From the NCBI RefSeq assembly GCF_001189955.1, contig NZ_LFLT01000024.1, positions 16,973-80,972 on the forward strand: a DNA stretch of 64,000 nucleotides, in the 5' to 3' direction. This DNA is from Herbaspirillum chlorophenolicum. Its GTDB lineage: Bacteria > Pseudomonadota > Gammaproteobacteria > Burkholderiales > Burkholderiaceae_D. A program made the position numbers and the translations under genes. The notes under the pieces were generated by a model. That model searched no databases. It was not told the origin of the DNA and saw only the letters and a program-made list of their open reading frames with translations. The number at the start of each line of letters is the position of its first letter. Positions within the stretch are counted from its first letter, which is position 1. Positions 10,321-22,482 of this stretch are shown piece after piece.

Positions 10321-11184
10321 ATGCCATTTCTCGACGCTTACAGCGAACCGAACAACGCCGCCATCAGCCTGATGGCGGCCCTGTTTGGCCTGATCGTGGG
10401 CAGCTTCCTGAACGTGGTGATCCATCGCGTGCCGAAGATGATGATGCGCGAAACGGCCAACTTCGTCGCCAATGAACGCGGCGAGGCTCTGCCCCATGCC
10501 GCTCGCTACGACCTGCTGCTGCCGCGTTCGGCCTGCCCTCACTGCGGCGCCGCACTGCCGGCGCACCACAATGTGCCGGTACTGAGCTGGCTGCTGCTGC
10601 GCGGCCGTTGTGGAGAATGCAAGGCGCCCATCGGCGTGCGCTACCTCGCGGTCGAACTACTGACCGCCATAGTATTCGCGCTGGCTGCCTGGCAATTCGG
10701 CGCCGGCCTGACCGGGCTGGCTGCGATGGCCTGCTGCGCCTTCCTCATCGCACTCGGCTTCATCGATGCCGAAACCATGCTGCTGCCCGACGACCTGACC
10801 CTGCCGCTGTTATGGCTGGGCCTGCTGGTCAACCTGAACCACCGCATCGTGCCCTTGCAAGATGCGGTGCTGGGCGCCGCGCTCGGCTATATCGCCTTGT
10901 GGCTGATCTTCTGGATCTTCAAACTGGCCACCGGCAAGGAAGGCCTGGGCTACGGCGACTTCAAGCTGATGGCCGCGCTCGGCGCATGGCTGGGCTGGCA
11001 GGCGCTGCCCTTCGTGCTGCTCTCGGCTTCGGCGCTGGGCGCCATCGCCGGCATCGCGCTGGTGCTGGCCAGGCGCCATGAGCGCGGACAGGCGATCCCG
11101 TTCGGCCCCTACCTGGCGATTGCAGGTATGCTGGCGCTTCTCTATGGCGGCAACTGGCTGTCCTTCGGCATTTACGATTATTAA
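10321..11184 (+). CDS. pilD: Prepilin peptidase / N-methyltransferase PilD
   Basis: Inner-membrane aspartyl protease that cleaves and methylates type IV prepilins and pseudopilins. The 287-residue protein has the N-terminal [12 protein letters not shown] motif and two CxxC pairs (CPHCG and CGECK) of the cytoplasmic zinc-binding methyltransferase loop. The two catalytic aspartates lie in [11 protein letters not shown] and GYGDFK. About eight membrane segments can be seen. It lies 30 bases after pilC and 2 bases before coaE. Confidence 0.95.
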   Translation: MPFLDAYSEPNNAAISLMAALFGLIVGSFLNVVIHRVPKMMMRETANFVANERGEALPHAARYDLLLPRSACPHCGAALPAHHNVPVLSWLLLRGRCGECKAPIGVRYLAVELLTAIVFALAAWQFGAGLTGLAAMACCAFLIALGFIDAETMLLPDDLTLPLLWLGLLVNLNHRIVPLQDAVLGAALGYIALWLIFWIFKLATGKEGLGYGDFKLMAALGAWLGWQALPFVLLSASALGAIAGIALVLARRHERGQAIPFGPYLAIAGMLALLYGGNWLSFGIYDY

Positions 11185-11186
11185 AC

Positions 11187-11807
11187 ATGACATCCACGGC
11201 GCAGCGTTTTTCCATCGGCCTCACCGGCGGCATCGGCAGCGGCAAGACCACGGTCGCCAATATGTTCGGCGAACTGGGCGCCTCGCTGGTCGACACGGAT
11301 GCCATCGCCCATCAATTGACCGCGCCCGGCGGCCTGGCCATCGCCAGCATCCGTGACCACTTCGGCGCCGCCTTCATCGACGAGCACGGCGCCATGGACC
11401 GCGCGCGCATGCGCAGCCATGTATTCGGCAATGCAACCGCCCGCCATGCGCTGGAAGCCATCCTGCACCCGCTCATCCGCAGCGAGACCGCCCGCGCCGC
11501 CGAGGCGGCAACCGGCGACTATGTCATCTTCGTCGTCCCGCTGCTGGTGGAGTCCGGCACCTGGGTGGGCCGCGCCTCGCGCATCCTGGTGGTCGATTGC
11601 GAGGAAGAAGTGCAGATCGCCCGCGTCATGCAGCGCAACGGCTTGCGGTGCGACGAGGTGGAAGCCATCATGGCCGCGCAAGCCAGCCGCCCGGCCCGCC
11701 TGGCGGTGGCCGACGACGTCATCGAGAACAATGGCGACGCCGCCGGGCTGCTGCCGCGCGTGCGCGAACTGCATGCAAGCTATCTGGAATTGGCGCGCGC
11801 CGCCTGA
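11187..11807 (+). CDS. coaE: Dephospho-CoA kinase
   Basis: Last step of coenzyme A synthesis, phosphorylating the 3'-hydroxyl of dephospho-CoA. The 206-residue protein carries the P-loop [12 protein letters not shown] at the N-terminus, the [10 protein letters not shown] substrate motif and the lid segment [11 protein letters not shown]. It starts two bases after the pilD stop, the common pilD-coaE arrangement in betaproteobacteria. Confidence 0.96.
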   Translation: MTSTAQRFSIGLTGGIGSGKTTVANMFGELGASLVDTDAIAHQLTAPGGLAIASIRDHFGAAFIDEHGAMDRARMRSHVFGNATARHALEAILHPLIRSETARAAEAATGDYVIFVVPLLVESGTWVGRASRILVVDCEEEVQIARVMQRNGLRCDEVEAIMAAQASRPARLAVADDVIENNGDAAGLLPRVRELHASYLELARAA

Positions 11808-12027
11808 TGCTGCGAGGGCAAAACTCTTTACATCCGGCAGCCGATCCCGCCCCTTCCTTGCCACTTGTGGCCGCGCCCATGCCCAGACGGCGCGTGCGGC
11901 CCTTCTCCATTGCGCCATGCATTTGTAATTTTCCTCTGCATGGGTCAGAATCACACACAATGCGGCTAACAGCAGTTTTCCAGCGGCCCATCATCGAATC
12001 CGGTTCAACCACTAAAGGGATCATGCT

Positions 12028-12783
12028 TTGATCGTCTACGAATACCCTTTCAACGAGCGTATTCGCACGCTGTTGCGACTGGAAGACCTGTACGAGAAGT
12101 TCGTCTTCTTCCTGCACCAGGAAAGCCCGCAACAGCATCACATCGCCCTTGCCACCATTTTCGAAATGCTGGAGGTAGCCGGACGCGCCGACCTCAAGTC
12201 GGACCTGCTGCAAGAACTCGAGCGCCAGAAGCAGATGCTGCTGGCCTACCAGTCCAACCCCAATGTCGAGCCGGAGATGCTCAACGCCATCCTGGCCGAG
12301 GTCGACAAGGCCAGCAGCGCGCTGGCCGCAGCCCAGGGCAAGACCGGGCAGAACATCCGCGACAACGAATGGCTAATGAGCATCCGCGGTCGCACCATCA
12401 TCCCCGGCGGCGCCTGCGAATTCGACCTGCCCGCGTACTACGCCTGGCAACAGCACAGCTTCGAGCGCCGTTTCAATGACATTTCGAACTGGTTCGCGCC
12501 GCTGATCCCGCTGGCCGACGCCATCACCATCGTGCTGCGCCTGCTGCGCGAATCGGGCCACGCCGTGAAGATCAATGCCGCGGGCGGCAGCTACCAGCAA
12601 ATGCTGCAGGGCAAGATCTACCAGATGCTGCGCCTGTCGCTGGACATCGAACTGGGCGCCATCCCCGAAATCTCCGCCAACAAGTACATGCTATGGGTAC
12701 GCTTTACCCAGCAGGACGGCGATGAGAAACCGCGTCCCCTCGAAGGCGAAGTGCCGTTCGAACTGGCGCTGTGCGGGTTTTAA
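12028..12783 (+). CDS. zapD: Cell division protein ZapD
   Basis: Cytoplasmic protein that bundles FtsZ filaments and stabilises the Z ring. The 251-residue protein begins [25 protein letters not shown], typical of the YacF/ZapD family, and has a mainly helical N-terminal half followed by the [11 protein letters not shown] and beta-domain region. The start is TTG at 12028 with AAAGGGA seven bases upstream; an ATG five bases earlier is out of frame. The 220 bases before it hold no other gene. FtsZ, its partner, lies about 12 kb away in the same window. Confidence 0.93.
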   Translation: MIVYEYPFNERIRTLLRLEDLYEKFVFFLHQESPQQHHIALATIFEMLEVAGRADLKSDLLQELERQKQMLLAYQSNPNVEPEMLNAILAEVDKASSALAAAQGKTGQNIRDNEWLMSIRGRTIIPGGACEFDLPAYYAWQQHSFERRFNDISNWFAPLIPLADAITIVLRLLRESGHAVKINAAGGSYQQMLQGKIYQMLRLSLDIELGAIPEISANKYMLWVRFTQQDGDEKPRPLEGEVPFELALCGF

Positions 12784-12793
12784 GGAGCAAGCA

Positions 12794-12976
12794 ATGGCGA
12801 CGATAGTCGATTGCCCGACCTGTGGGGCCAAGGTGGAATGGGCGGAAAAGAACAAGTACCGCCCTTTTTGTTCGGAACGCTGCAAACAGATCGACCTGGG
12901 CGCCTGGGCCGAAGAAAAGTATGCAATCCCGGCAGTGAACCTGCCGCAGGAAAACGACCAGGATACGTTGCAATAA
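12794..12976 (+). CDS. yacG: DNA gyrase inhibitor YacG (zinc-binding)
   Basis: Small zinc-ribbon protein reported in E. coli to bind GyrB and inhibit gyrase. The 60-residue product has the C4 zinc site CPTCG...CSERCK and an acidic C-terminal tail ([10 protein letters not shown]). The ATG at 12794 has a perfect AAGGAG site, which overlaps the zapD stop, so the pair is co-translated. The longer open frame upstream overlaps zapD in another frame and is not used. Confidence 0.92.
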   Translation: MATIVDCPTCGAKVEWAEKNKYRPFCSERCKQIDLGAWAEEKYAIPAVNLPQENDQDTLQ

Positions 12977-13000
12977 GCGGGGGATCATTGCCGCATCGAC

Positions 13001-13027
13001 AAAAAAGCCGCTGATTGCGGCTTTTTT
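13001..13027. terminator. Bidirectional terminator between yacG and the NUDIX gene
   Basis: AAAAAAGCCGC and its complement around a TGATT loop, with A6 on the left and T6 on the right. It can terminate the plus-strand pil-coaE-zapD-yacG transcript and the minus-strand NUDIX transcript, whose stop is at 13078. Confidence 0.9.
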
Positions 13028-13077
13028 ATTTCTTTTGCGATGGTTCTACGTCCGTCCTCACAACGCCAGCAGAAGCA

Positions 13078-13500
13078 TCAAGAGGATTGCCCAGCTTCGC
13101 CATACCGCACCAGGTCCAGCCACTCGATCAACGGGACGGTCGCCGGCAACAGGGGCTCCACCCCCACGCTGCCCTGCCAGGCAAAAGCCTGGCCTTCCAG
13201 GCTTTGCGGTTCGCCGCGCCAGCTGCGGCTGATATAGAAATGCAATCGCACATGGGCATGCGGATAGACATGCTCGACGCCGCACCAGCCTTCGCCGTCC
13301 AGCACCTCGATGCCCAGCTCTTCCTTGAACTCGCGCTGCAAGGCGGCGAAGATGGTTTCGCCGGGCTCGACCTTGCCGCCCGGGAATTCCCAATAACCGG
13401 CGTAGGGCTTGCCCTCCGGACGCTGGCCCAGCAGCACGTCGCCATTGGGCTGCATCAGGATGCCGACGGCGACGTCGATAGGCTTGACCGCCTCGTTCAT
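13078..13500 (-). CDS. mutT: NUDIX hydrolase, MutT-like (8-oxo-dGTP diphosphatase)
   Basis: Probable sanitiser of oxidised nucleotides. The 140-residue protein holds a complete Nudix box, GGKVEPGET...REFKEELGIEV. It ends with the region around LIEWLDLVRYGE. The ATG at 13498-13500 overlaps the TGA of the upstream DUF815 ATPase gene (ATGA), indicating translational coupling. This two-gene pairing is common in betaproteobacteria. Exact substrate preference is inferred from the family. Confidence 0.88.
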   Translation of the reverse strand: MNEAVKPIDVAVGILMQPNGDVLLGQRPEGKPYAGYWEFPGGKVEPGETIFAALQREFKEELGIEVLDGEGWCGVEHVYPHAHVRLHFYISRSWRGEPQSLEGQAFAWQGSVGVEPLLPATVPLIEWLDLVRYGEAGQSS

Positions 13501-14372
13501 CAGCCCTGCGCCTTTCCGGCGTAGTCGCGCGCGAATTGCCAGGCCACGCGGCCCGAGCGCGAGCTGCGCTGCAGCGCCCAACGCAGCGCATCGCCGCGCG
13601 CTTCCTCGATCTGGGCGTCGTTGCAGCCGAAGTGGCGCAGCCAGTGCGCGACGATCTCCAGGAAATCGTCCTGCTTGAACGGATAGAAAGTCACCCACAG
13701 GCCGAAACGCTCCGACAGGGAAATCTTCTCTTCCACCGTCTCGCCGGGATGCAGGTCGCCGTCATCGGTATGGGTATAGGTGCTGTTGTCGGACAGGCGT
13801 TCCGGCATCAGGTGGCGGCGATTGGAGGTGGCGTAGATCAGCACATTGTCCGACTGCGCGGCGATGCTGCCATCCAGCGCCACCTTGAGCGCCTTGTAGC
13901 CGCCCTCTCCCTCTTCGAAGGACAGGTCGTCGCAGAACACGATGAAGCGTTCCGGACGCGCCGAGACCATCTCGACGATGTCTTGCAGGTCGTGCAGGTC
14001 GTCCTTGTCGACTTCGATCAGGCGCAGGCCGCGGTCGGCGTACTGGTTCAGGCAGGCCTTGATCAGCGAGGACTTGCCGGTGCCGCGCGCGCCGGTCAAC
14101 AGCACGTTGTTCGCCGGACGGCCTTCGACGAACTGTTTGGTGTTCTGGTCGATCTGCTCTTTTTGCGGGCCGATGTTATGCAGGTCCGACAACGCGATCT
14201 TCGAAATATGGCCGACCGCCTGCAAATAGCCCGGCCGCTGGCCGCTGGGGCCGCGCCAGCGGAAAGCGACGCCGGCATTCCAGTCCGGCTCCTTGGACGA
14301 CGCGGGCAACAGCGATTCGACGCGCGCCAGCAAGGCTTCGGCACGCTGCAGGAATTGGTCTAACTGGGTCAT
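13500..14372 (-). CDS. DUF815 family ATP-binding protein
   Basis: AAA+-like ATPase of the DUF815 family with unknown cellular role. The 290-residue protein has Walker A GARGTGKSS, a Walker B-like FIVFCDDLSFEEGE, and the downstream segment YATSNRRHLMPERLSDN, which resembles a sensor 1 region. The first 40 residues look helical. The ATG at 14372 is the most probable start, although no strong ribosome-binding site is seen and an in-frame ATG 11 codons upstream is possible. It is coupled to the NUDIX gene by a one-base overlap. Confidence 0.82.
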   Translation of the reverse strand: MTQLDQFLQRAEALLARVESLLPASSKEPDWNAGVAFRWRGPSGQRPGYLQAVGHISKIALSDLHNIGPQKEQIDQNTKQFVEGRPANNVLLTGARGTGKSSLIKACLNQYADRGLRLIEVDKDDLHDLQDIVEMVSARPERFIVFCDDLSFEEGEGGYKALKVALDGSIAAQSDNVLIYATSNRRHLMPERLSDNSTYTHTDDGDLHPGETVEEKISLSERFGLWVTFYPFKQDDFLEIVAHWLRHFGCNDAQIEEARGDALRWALQRSSRSGRVAWQFARDYAGKAQG

Positions 14373-14563
14373 GATCAATAGTCTGGGAATGATGGTTAGC
14401 GCCATTTTGACGCAAAGCGGCAAGCACCTGAGTGAATTAAATTCTTCCGAGGGCTCCGGGCATTCATGTTGCCGCCACCATCACGGTACAGCGTTCGCCA
14501 CTTGTAGATTGAACGCTGTCGATCTCCATGTTTAAAGCAAAAGAATCTATTCGCACGCCTCGG

Positions 14564-14679
14564 GGACGTCGTGCGGGTGCTATTGAGGATGAGATGCAAG
14601 GCGCAAAACGCAGCCAGACTGGAGTCTGGCGAGGCTTTGCAACGCAGCAGATCGCCTCAATAGCGCCCGCACGACGTTC
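14564..14679. repeat. Large nested palindromic element, copy A
   Basis: Outer arms 14564-14588 and 14655-14679 pair at 23 of 25 positions. They enclose a core (14595-14645) that starts TGCAAGGCGCAAAACGCAGCC and ends GGCGAGGCTTTGCAACGC around a variable AGACTGGAGTCT tip. The core is the same as in copy B at 17661-17713 while the outer arms are different. The element abuts the argJ stop codon, so it probably forms the 3' hairpin of that mRNA. The rest of the 14373-14677 gap shows no gene. Confidence 0.8.
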
Positions 14680-15913
14680 ACGAGCGGTAGTCCGCGTTGA
14701 TGGAAACGTAGTCATGCGACAAGTCGCAGGTCCAGATCGAGGCCTTGGCATTGCCGCGCGCCAGCTTCACGCGCACCACGATCTCGGCCTTCTTCATGAC
14801 GCGCTGGCCGTCTTCCTCGCGGTAGTCGGGGTTGCGGCCGCCGTCCTTGGCGACCCAGACGTCATCCAGCCACAGGTTGATCTTCGACACGTCCAGGTCG
14901 TCCACGCCGGCGTAGCCGATGGCGGCCAGGATGCGGCCCAGGTTCGGGTCGGAGGCGAAGAAGGCGGTCTTGACCAGCGGCGAGTGGCCGATCGAGTAGG
15001 CGATCTGGCGGCATTCCTCGACGCTCTTGCCGTCTTCCACGGCCACTTCGATGAACTTGGTGGCGCCTTCGCCGTCGCGCACGATCTGGTGCGCCAGGTT
15101 CTGCGACAGTTCGGTGACGGCCGCGGCCAGTTGCTTGTACTCGGCGCTGTCGGCGCTGGTGATGTCCAGCTCGCCGGCGCCGGTGGCGATCAGCATGAAG
15201 GAGTCGTTGGTCGAGGTGTCGCCATCGATGGTGATGCAGTTGAACGAATGGTCGGCGGCATCCTTGACCAGTTGGTTCAGGAGCGCCTGCGGAACCTTCG
15301 CATCGAAAGCCAGGAAGCCCAGCATGGTCGCCATGTTGGGCTTGATCATGCCGGCGCCCTTGCTGATGCCGGTCATTACGACCTGCTTGCCGCCGATAGT
15401 GACCGTACGCGATGCCGCCTTGGGCTGGGTGTCGGTGGTCATGATGGATTCGGCGGCGTTGAACCAGTTGTCGGCCTTCAGGTTGCCGATGGCCTGCGGC
15501 AAGCCGGCGGTGATGCGGTCGACCGGCAGCGGCTCCAGGATCACGCCGGTCGAGAACGGCAGGATCTGCGACGGCGCGCAGCCCAGCAGCTTGGCCAGGG
15601 CGTCACAGGTAGCGTTGGCACGCTTCAGGCCCTCTTCGCCGGTGCCGGCGTTGGCATTGCCGGTGTTGATCACCAGTGCACGGATCGGCGCGCCGTCCTT
15701 GACTTGTTCGAGGTGGGTCTTGCAGACCTGCACCGGCGCCGCGCAGAAGCGGTTCTTGGTGAACACCCCGGCGACCGTGGCCGTGGGCGCCAGCTTCAGC
15801 ACCAGCAAGTCTTTACGGTTGGCCTTGCGCACGCCCGCCTCGGCATGGCCGAGTTCGATGCCGGCGACGGCTTTCAGGTCGGAAGAGACGGGAATCGGGG
15901 AATTGACGGCCAT
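14678..15913 (-). CDS. argJ: Bifunctional ornithine acetyltransferase / N-acetylglutamate synthase
   Basis: Recycles the acetyl group in arginine synthesis and can also make N-acetylglutamate. The 411-residue precursor has the self-cleavage site in [10 protein letters not shown], with Thr196 as the new N-terminal nucleophile of the beta chain. It also has the conserved [12 protein letters not shown] and STGVI segments and the C-terminal [16 protein letters not shown]. It stands alone on the minus strand, and its stop overlaps the edge of palindromic element A. Confidence 0.97.
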   Translation of the reverse strand: MAVNSPIPVSSDLKAVAGIELGHAEAGVRKANRKDLLVLKLAPTATVAGVFTKNRFCAAPVQVCKTHLEQVKDGAPIRALVINTGNANAGTGEEGLKRANATCDALAKLLGCAPSQILPFSTGVILEPLPVDRITAGLPQAIGNLKADNWFNAAESIMTTDTQPKAASRTVTIGGKQVVMTGISKGAGMIKPNMATMLGFLAFDAKVPQALLNQLVKDAADHSFNCITIDGDTSTNDSFMLIATGAGELDITSADSAEYKQLAAAVTELSQNLAHQIVRDGEGATKFIEVAVEDGKSVEECRQIAYSIGHSPLVKTAFFASDPNLGRILAAIGYAGVDDLDVSKINLWLDDVWVAKDGGRNPDYREEDGQRVMKKAEIVVRVKLARGNAKASIWTCDLSHDYVSINADYRS

Positions 15914-15989
15914 GGCGTGCTTTCAGCGAAAAATTCGGAACGCGTATTTTAAACACTTTCACCGGCGGACCGATGACAGCGGCATGAAA

Positions 15990-16727
15990 TCAGCCTGGCT
16001 GTGGCGCCAGGCCGTCCTCGATGATCTCGGCCGTCATGCGCGCCCATTGTGCGTACTGGCCGAGGCCGGGATGGAACTTGTCGATCGCCATCTCATGCGG
16101 CAGCGCCCATTGCAGTGAACAATAACGCAACATCGGCTCCCGCGCGATCCAGGCCCGCAGCGCATGGTCGAGCTTGCGCGCGTAGCGGCCAAGGTACCAG
16201 CGCAGCGGCTGCGGCGCAGCCGGCAGGTTGTGCAGTGGCGGCAACCCGGCAAACACGATGTGTTCGACTCCGGCCTGCGCCATCAGGCGTTCCACCAGCA
16301 GCCTGAGGTTGGCGATATAACGCTGCGGCGGCATCTGCGAGGTGACGTCGTTGGTACCCAGCGCCACCACCAGCACGGCGGCCGGGCCGATCTCATGCTG
16401 CGCCAGCAAGTCCAGCGCTTCCAGCGAGTTGACGCCGCTCTTGGCCACCAGTTGCCATTGCACCGTGCGCCCGCTGCGCTGCGCCAGATGGCGCGCCAGC
16501 GGCAAGGCCAGCGCGCGTTCCTGGCGGTCGACGCCGACACCGGCAGCCGATGAATCGCCTACCACCAGCAGCCTAAGCGGCTCGGCCGGCGCTGCCGGCG
16601 GCATGTCAGGCGCCTCCATTCCGGTGCGCGGGCCTTCGGCTTCAGGCAGGCGCAGCGCGGTCTTGCGCAGCCATTTGGCCTGGGCCAGCAACACAGGCCC
16701 GAGCAGGATCTTCGCGAAGGTCAGCAA
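15990..16727 (-). CDS. SGNH/GDSL-type esterase
   Basis: Predicted hydrolase of the SGNH superfamily. The 245-residue protein has block I VGDSSAAGVG with the nucleophilic Ser, a Gly in SGVNS, block III ALGTNDVTS, and the catalytic Asp/His of block V in DKFHPG. A hydrophobic N-terminus (LTFAKILLGPVLLAQA) suggests membrane attachment or export. The TTG start is supported by GAGGAG seven bases upstream, which overlaps the stop of the DUF2272 gene, so the two are probably co-translated. The natural ester is unknown. Confidence 0.82.
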   Translation of the reverse strand: MLTFAKILLGPVLLAQAKWLRKTALRLPEAEGPRTGMEAPDMPPAAPAEPLRLLVVGDSSAAGVGVDRQERALALPLARHLAQRSGRTVQWQLVAKSGVNSLEALDLLAQHEIGPAAVLVVALGTNDVTSQMPPQRYIANLRLLVERLMAQAGVEHIVFAGLPPLHNLPAAPQPLRWYLGRYARKLDHALRAWIAREPMLRYCSLQWALPHEMAIDKFHPGLGQYAQWARMTAEIIEDGLAPQPG

Positions 16728-16737
16728 GCGCCTCTCC

Positions 16738-17535
16738 TCATGGCAACAGGTTCTTCACCACTGCCAGCCACGGCCGCTGGGAAATCGGGACCGCACGGCC
16801 CTGCGCATCCACCGGGATCAGCGATTCCGATACCGAATTGAACACGTTGCCGCCGATCACGCCGGCCCAGCCTTCATCCGCGTGCACCTCCACCACCATG
16901 TCGCAATGTCCCGCCAGGCCGGGCTGGATCTCGTCGAGCGTGGTCGCCGTGTTGTTGCCGCGCGGCGCACAGAGCAAGTCGCCCGGCGCAACAGGCTCGC
17001 TGGCGGCCGGGCGCAGCACGAACTGCGGCGACGGAAGCGACTCGCGCTGCTTGAGGAAGCTCAGGTAGTTGAAATGGGTTTCGCTGGGTGCGAAATCCTG
17101 CGGCGCCACATTGGAGCTGACCATCAGCCAGGAAATGAAGGCGGCCGACCAGGCTTGCTGGCAATCGGCGCCGGTATAGTTCCTGCCGACCGCATGCCAG
17201 TATTCGGCAACGCGCTGCACCGCCTCGCCCTCATCTTCCAGCAAACCCAGGCGCGGCGCACTGAAGGGCTCGTGACGCATGTCGATCTGCTGGTTGCCGA
17301 AGAAATCCCATTCGGCCTTGGCCGCGTCCACCAGCGCGGCGCGCGTGGGTGGCGCGGTGCTGATCGCCACGGCCGGCACCGCAGTCACAGCCGGTTCAAC
17401 CTGTGCCGGACGTACCGGCACATAGCCAGGATCGGCCGCGCCCTTCCATGTCGGCATCGGACTGGAGGCACAGCCGGCCAACAGCCCGGCGGCAAGGATC
17501 GCGGGCGATATCAGGGAAAGCTTGGCGGTTTGCAT
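16738..17535 (-). CDS. DUF2272 domain lipoprotein
   Basis: Predicted lipoprotein of 265 residues with signal peptide and lipobox (LAAGLLAGCAS), then a proline-rich linker and a DUF2272 domain from about residue 60. The domain contains DCQQAWSAAFISWLM and GHCDMVVEV, a Cys and His in the arrangement seen in NlpC/P60 and CHAP-like amidases; a peptidoglycan or amide-hydrolysing role is an inference. The ATG at 17535 has GGGAG nine bases upstream and is preferred over a TTG six codons earlier that would place this site inside the gene. A strong hairpin with eight T lies only 28 bases upstream (see findings). Confidence 0.75.
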   Translation of the reverse strand: MQTAKLSLISPAILAAGLLAGCASSPMPTWKGAADPGYVPVRPAQVEPAVTAVPAVAISTAPPTRAALVDAAKAEWDFFGNQQIDMRHEPFSAPRLGLLEDEGEAVQRVAEYWHAVGRNYTGADCQQAWSAAFISWLMVSSNVAPQDFAPSETHFNYLSFLKQRESLPSPQFVLRPAASEPVAPGDLLCAPRGNNTATTLDEIQPGLAGHCDMVVEVHADEGWAGVIGGNVFNSVSESLIPVDAQGRAVPISQRPWLAVVKNLLP

Positions 17536-17562
17536 TTTGTTGTTCTCCCACAAACGAAGTCG

Positions 17563-17596
17563 AAAAAAAACCGTTCACCACATCGATGGTGAACGG
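17563..17596 (-). terminator. Terminator or attenuator in front of the DUF2272 gene
   Basis: A perfect 10-bp stem (CCGTTCACCA and complement, loop CATCGA). Read on the minus strand it is followed by eight T. It would stop transcription coming from secA and leaves only 28 bases before the DUF2272 ATG. On the plus strand it is followed by CTTCTTTTT. Confidence 0.8.
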
Positions 17597-17606
17597 CTTC
17601 TTTTTA

Positions 17607-17769
17607 AGAACCTGTTCGGGATCTCGGCGGGAGTTGGGCAAATGTCATTTCAGGATGGGCTGCAAGGCGCAAAACGCAGCCGGGCCGGTTGGCCCGGCGA
17701 GGCTTTGCAACGCCGCAGACCGCCTGAAAGGGCATTTGGACAACCCCGACGAGATTCCGAACAGGTTCT
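17607..17769. repeat. Large nested palindromic element, copy B
   Basis: A 163-base near-palindrome. The outer arm 17607-17654 starts AGAACCTGTTCGGGATCTCG and pairs with 17723-17769 with scattered mismatches. The inner core at 17661-17713 has the same TGCAAGGCGCAAAACGCAGCC / GGCGAGGCTTTGCAACGC halves as copy A, with a different tip (GGGCCGGTTGGCCC). It lies 18 bases after the secA stop and fills the gap to the DUF2272 gene. Confidence 0.85.
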
Positions 17770-17787
17770 AAGGCCAGCGCGGCTGGA

Positions 17788-20544
<2,757 letters not shown>

Positions 20545-20720
20545 GCTTGGATTCTATAAAAGCGCCGATGAAAGATCCGGCAGGCAGACGTTTGGCACCC
20601 GGCCGAAAGAACGCCCAATAATAAACCGTGGATTTTAGCACGCAGGCCCCATGGCGATGGCTTTCCCGGGCCATCAACCGGCTGCATCGCCTGTAGATCG
20701 GGCCCGATTGCAAAGATTCA

Positions 20721-20749
20721 ATAGAAAAACCCGCCAACGGGCGGGTTTT
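20721..20749 (-). terminator. Terminator after the M23 peptidase gene
   Basis: AAAACCCGCC and its complement around AACG form a perfect 10-bp stem, followed on the minus strand by five T. It lies 43 bases after the peptidase stop and separates it from secA. Confidence 0.85.
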
Positions 20750-20791
20750 GCAGGCAGCCGGACGGCCATCGGGGCGCAAATCGGGCCGGAT

Positions 20792-21769
20792 TCAGCGGCC
20801 CGCGACGAATACCGGCATCTGCTTGGGCTGGTTGCCGCCGGTCGCGCCCAGCGCCAGGAACTTGCGCGGGTCCTGGGCGATGCCGCGGATACGCACCTCG
20901 AAATGCAGGTGGGCCCCGGTCGAGCGGCCGGTCGAGCCGACATCGGCCACATGCTGGCCGCGCTTGACGATGTCGCCGACCTTCACGTACAGCTGGGAGG
21001 CATGGGCATAGCGCGTGATGATGTTGTTGCCGTGATCGATCTCCAGCATGTTGCCGAACTGATAATGATACTCGGAGGCAATCACCACGCCGGCCGCCGC
21101 CGCCACGATCCTGGTGCCGACCGGTGCAGGAAAGTCCAGGCCTTCATGGAAAGCGTTATGGCCGGTGAAAGGATCCAGGCGCCAGCCGAAGCTCGACGAG
21201 TTGTAGGCCACATTGACCGGCTGATTGGTTGGCAGCAGGCGCGACTTGATCTTGTCGCTCATCAGCGTCGATTCGACCGCATTGAGGTAGTCGGTGCGGT
21301 GGCCGGCATCGACCACCAGCGCATCCAGCATCCGGCGCAGCTCATCCATGCCGACATCACGGCCCGCGCCGGCGATGCTGGAAATCTCGGCGCCGCCGCG
21401 GCCGGGCAATTCCTTGAAATTGAATTCCTCAGGGCGGATGCCGGCCAGGCCCTGCACCCGCTCGCCCAGCGCGTCCAGGCGCATCATCTGGGCCTGCATC
21501 TCGCCGACCTTGACGGCCATCATGGCCAGGTTTTCCTTGAGGTATTTTTCCTTGCGGTCGTCTTCCTGCTGGTTCATCGATATGGCCAGCTTGTGGAACA
21601 TGGGCGAGGCATCGGCGTCGGACGCATGGCGCAGCAAGAGATAGGAGCCCAGTACCGAGCAACCGGCGATCACGCCCATCAGCAGGACCAGCATGATGAA
21701 CAGGTGTTTCGACCCCAGCGTGACGGAACGGGCCCTGGTGAAACGGGGGTGCAGCAGGATAATTTGCAT
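20792..21769 (-). CDS. M23 family metallopeptidase, membrane-anchored
   Basis: Predicted peptidoglycan endopeptidase or divisome-type activator with a LytM domain. The 325-residue protein has one N-terminal membrane segment (about residues 22-45), then a helical or coiled stretch with MxxKxxEMQAQMMRLDALGERV, then the M23 domain with HEGLDF, RYAHASQLYVKVGD and HLHFEVR. The zinc ligands H, D and HxH are all present, so it should be active. AAGGAG precedes the ATG at 21769. It is divergent from dciA and lies in the conserved lpxC-dciA-M23-secA block. Confidence 0.9.
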   Translation of the reverse strand: MQIILLHPRFTRARSVTLGSKHLFIMLVLLMGVIAGCSVLGSYLLLRHASDADASPMFHKLAISMNQQEDDRKEKYLKENLAMMAVKVGEMQAQMMRLDALGERVQGLAGIRPEEFNFKELPGRGGAEISSIAGAGRDVGMDELRRMLDALVVDAGHRTDYLNAVESTLMSDKIKSRLLPTNQPVNVAYNSSSFGWRLDPFTGHNAFHEGLDFPAPVGTRIVAAAAGVVIASEYHYQFGNMLEIDHGNNIITRYAHASQLYVKVGDIVKRGQHVADVGSTGRSTGAHLHFEVRIRGIAQDPRKFLALGATGGNQPKQMPVFVAGR

Positions 21770-21822
21770 CTTTGCTCCTTGGACTCCGGCCGGCTAACAA
21801 CCGGATGTGATAAGGTTTAAAG

Positions 21823-22332
21823 ATGAAGTATCCATCTACATTCACCCCTTATCGGCCAAGCCTCTCGAGCGCCCAACGCATGGCGAAGAGCACGAAAGAC
21901 GCTTCAGATTTCTTGCGGTCGAATTCGGCAATGGCGGCACTGCTGCCAGCCCTCACGCGCATGAATGCGCTGCAAAAGGCATGTGCCGCCACCCTGCCCA
22001 CGATGTTTGCCGCGTGCGAGATATTGAATTTCGAAGCAGGTGTACTGGTGATGACCGCGCCCAACGCAGCATTGGCGGCCCGGCTCAAACAGCAGCTCCC
22101 CACGCTGCAAGACCGCTTGCAAAAGGACGGATGGCAGGTTAATTCAATCCGTATCAAAGTGCAAGTTGGCAGGATCGCCCCGCCGCCCGCGCCCAAGCGG
22201 GTCATCGAACTGACTGATAACGCACTGTCTTCCTTCGCCGAACTCAGCAATTCACTGTCCAACGACCCGCGCAGCCAAGGGCTAAAGGATGCCATCGACG
22301 CCATGGTACGCCGCCGAAAGGCACGTGCATAG
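21823..22332 (+). CDS. dciA: DciA-like DUF721 protein (helicase loader)
   Basis: Member of the DUF721/DciA family, which in bacteria lacking DnaC helps load the replicative helicase DnaB. The 169-residue protein has a KH-like core (CEILNFEAGVLVMTAPNAALAARLKQQLPTL is the typical pattern) and a low-complexity C-terminus ending in RRRKARA. The ATG at 21823 is in the divergent region with the M23 peptidase; AAGG is seen upstream. The loading role is inferred from the family. Confidence 0.78.
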   Translation: MKYPSTFTPYRPSLSSAQRMAKSTKDASDFLRSNSAMAALLPALTRMNALQKACAATLPTMFAACEILNFEAGVLVMTAPNAALAARLKQQLPTLQDRLQKDGWQVNSIRIKVQVGRIAPPPAPKRVIELTDNALSSFAELSNSLSNDPRSQGLKDAIDAMVRRRKARA

Positions 22333-22482
22333 GAGAAACAAGGAAGGGAAAGCGGGGTTATTTCCAGTTAAAACCCCTGCCCGGCGCTTTTTCTTGTAAA
22401 AAATTTACGCCTTGCAAGAAGTGCCTCGAAGCCTCCGGCGGCCCCGAGATGCCGCCCATGCAGGCGGCGCAACCCCACAACA

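Noticed and set aside
14564..14679. Palindromic element as an integron attC site
   Set aside because: No integrase gene and no attC core triplets (RYYYAAC/GTTRRRY) at the ends; the outer arms change between copies.
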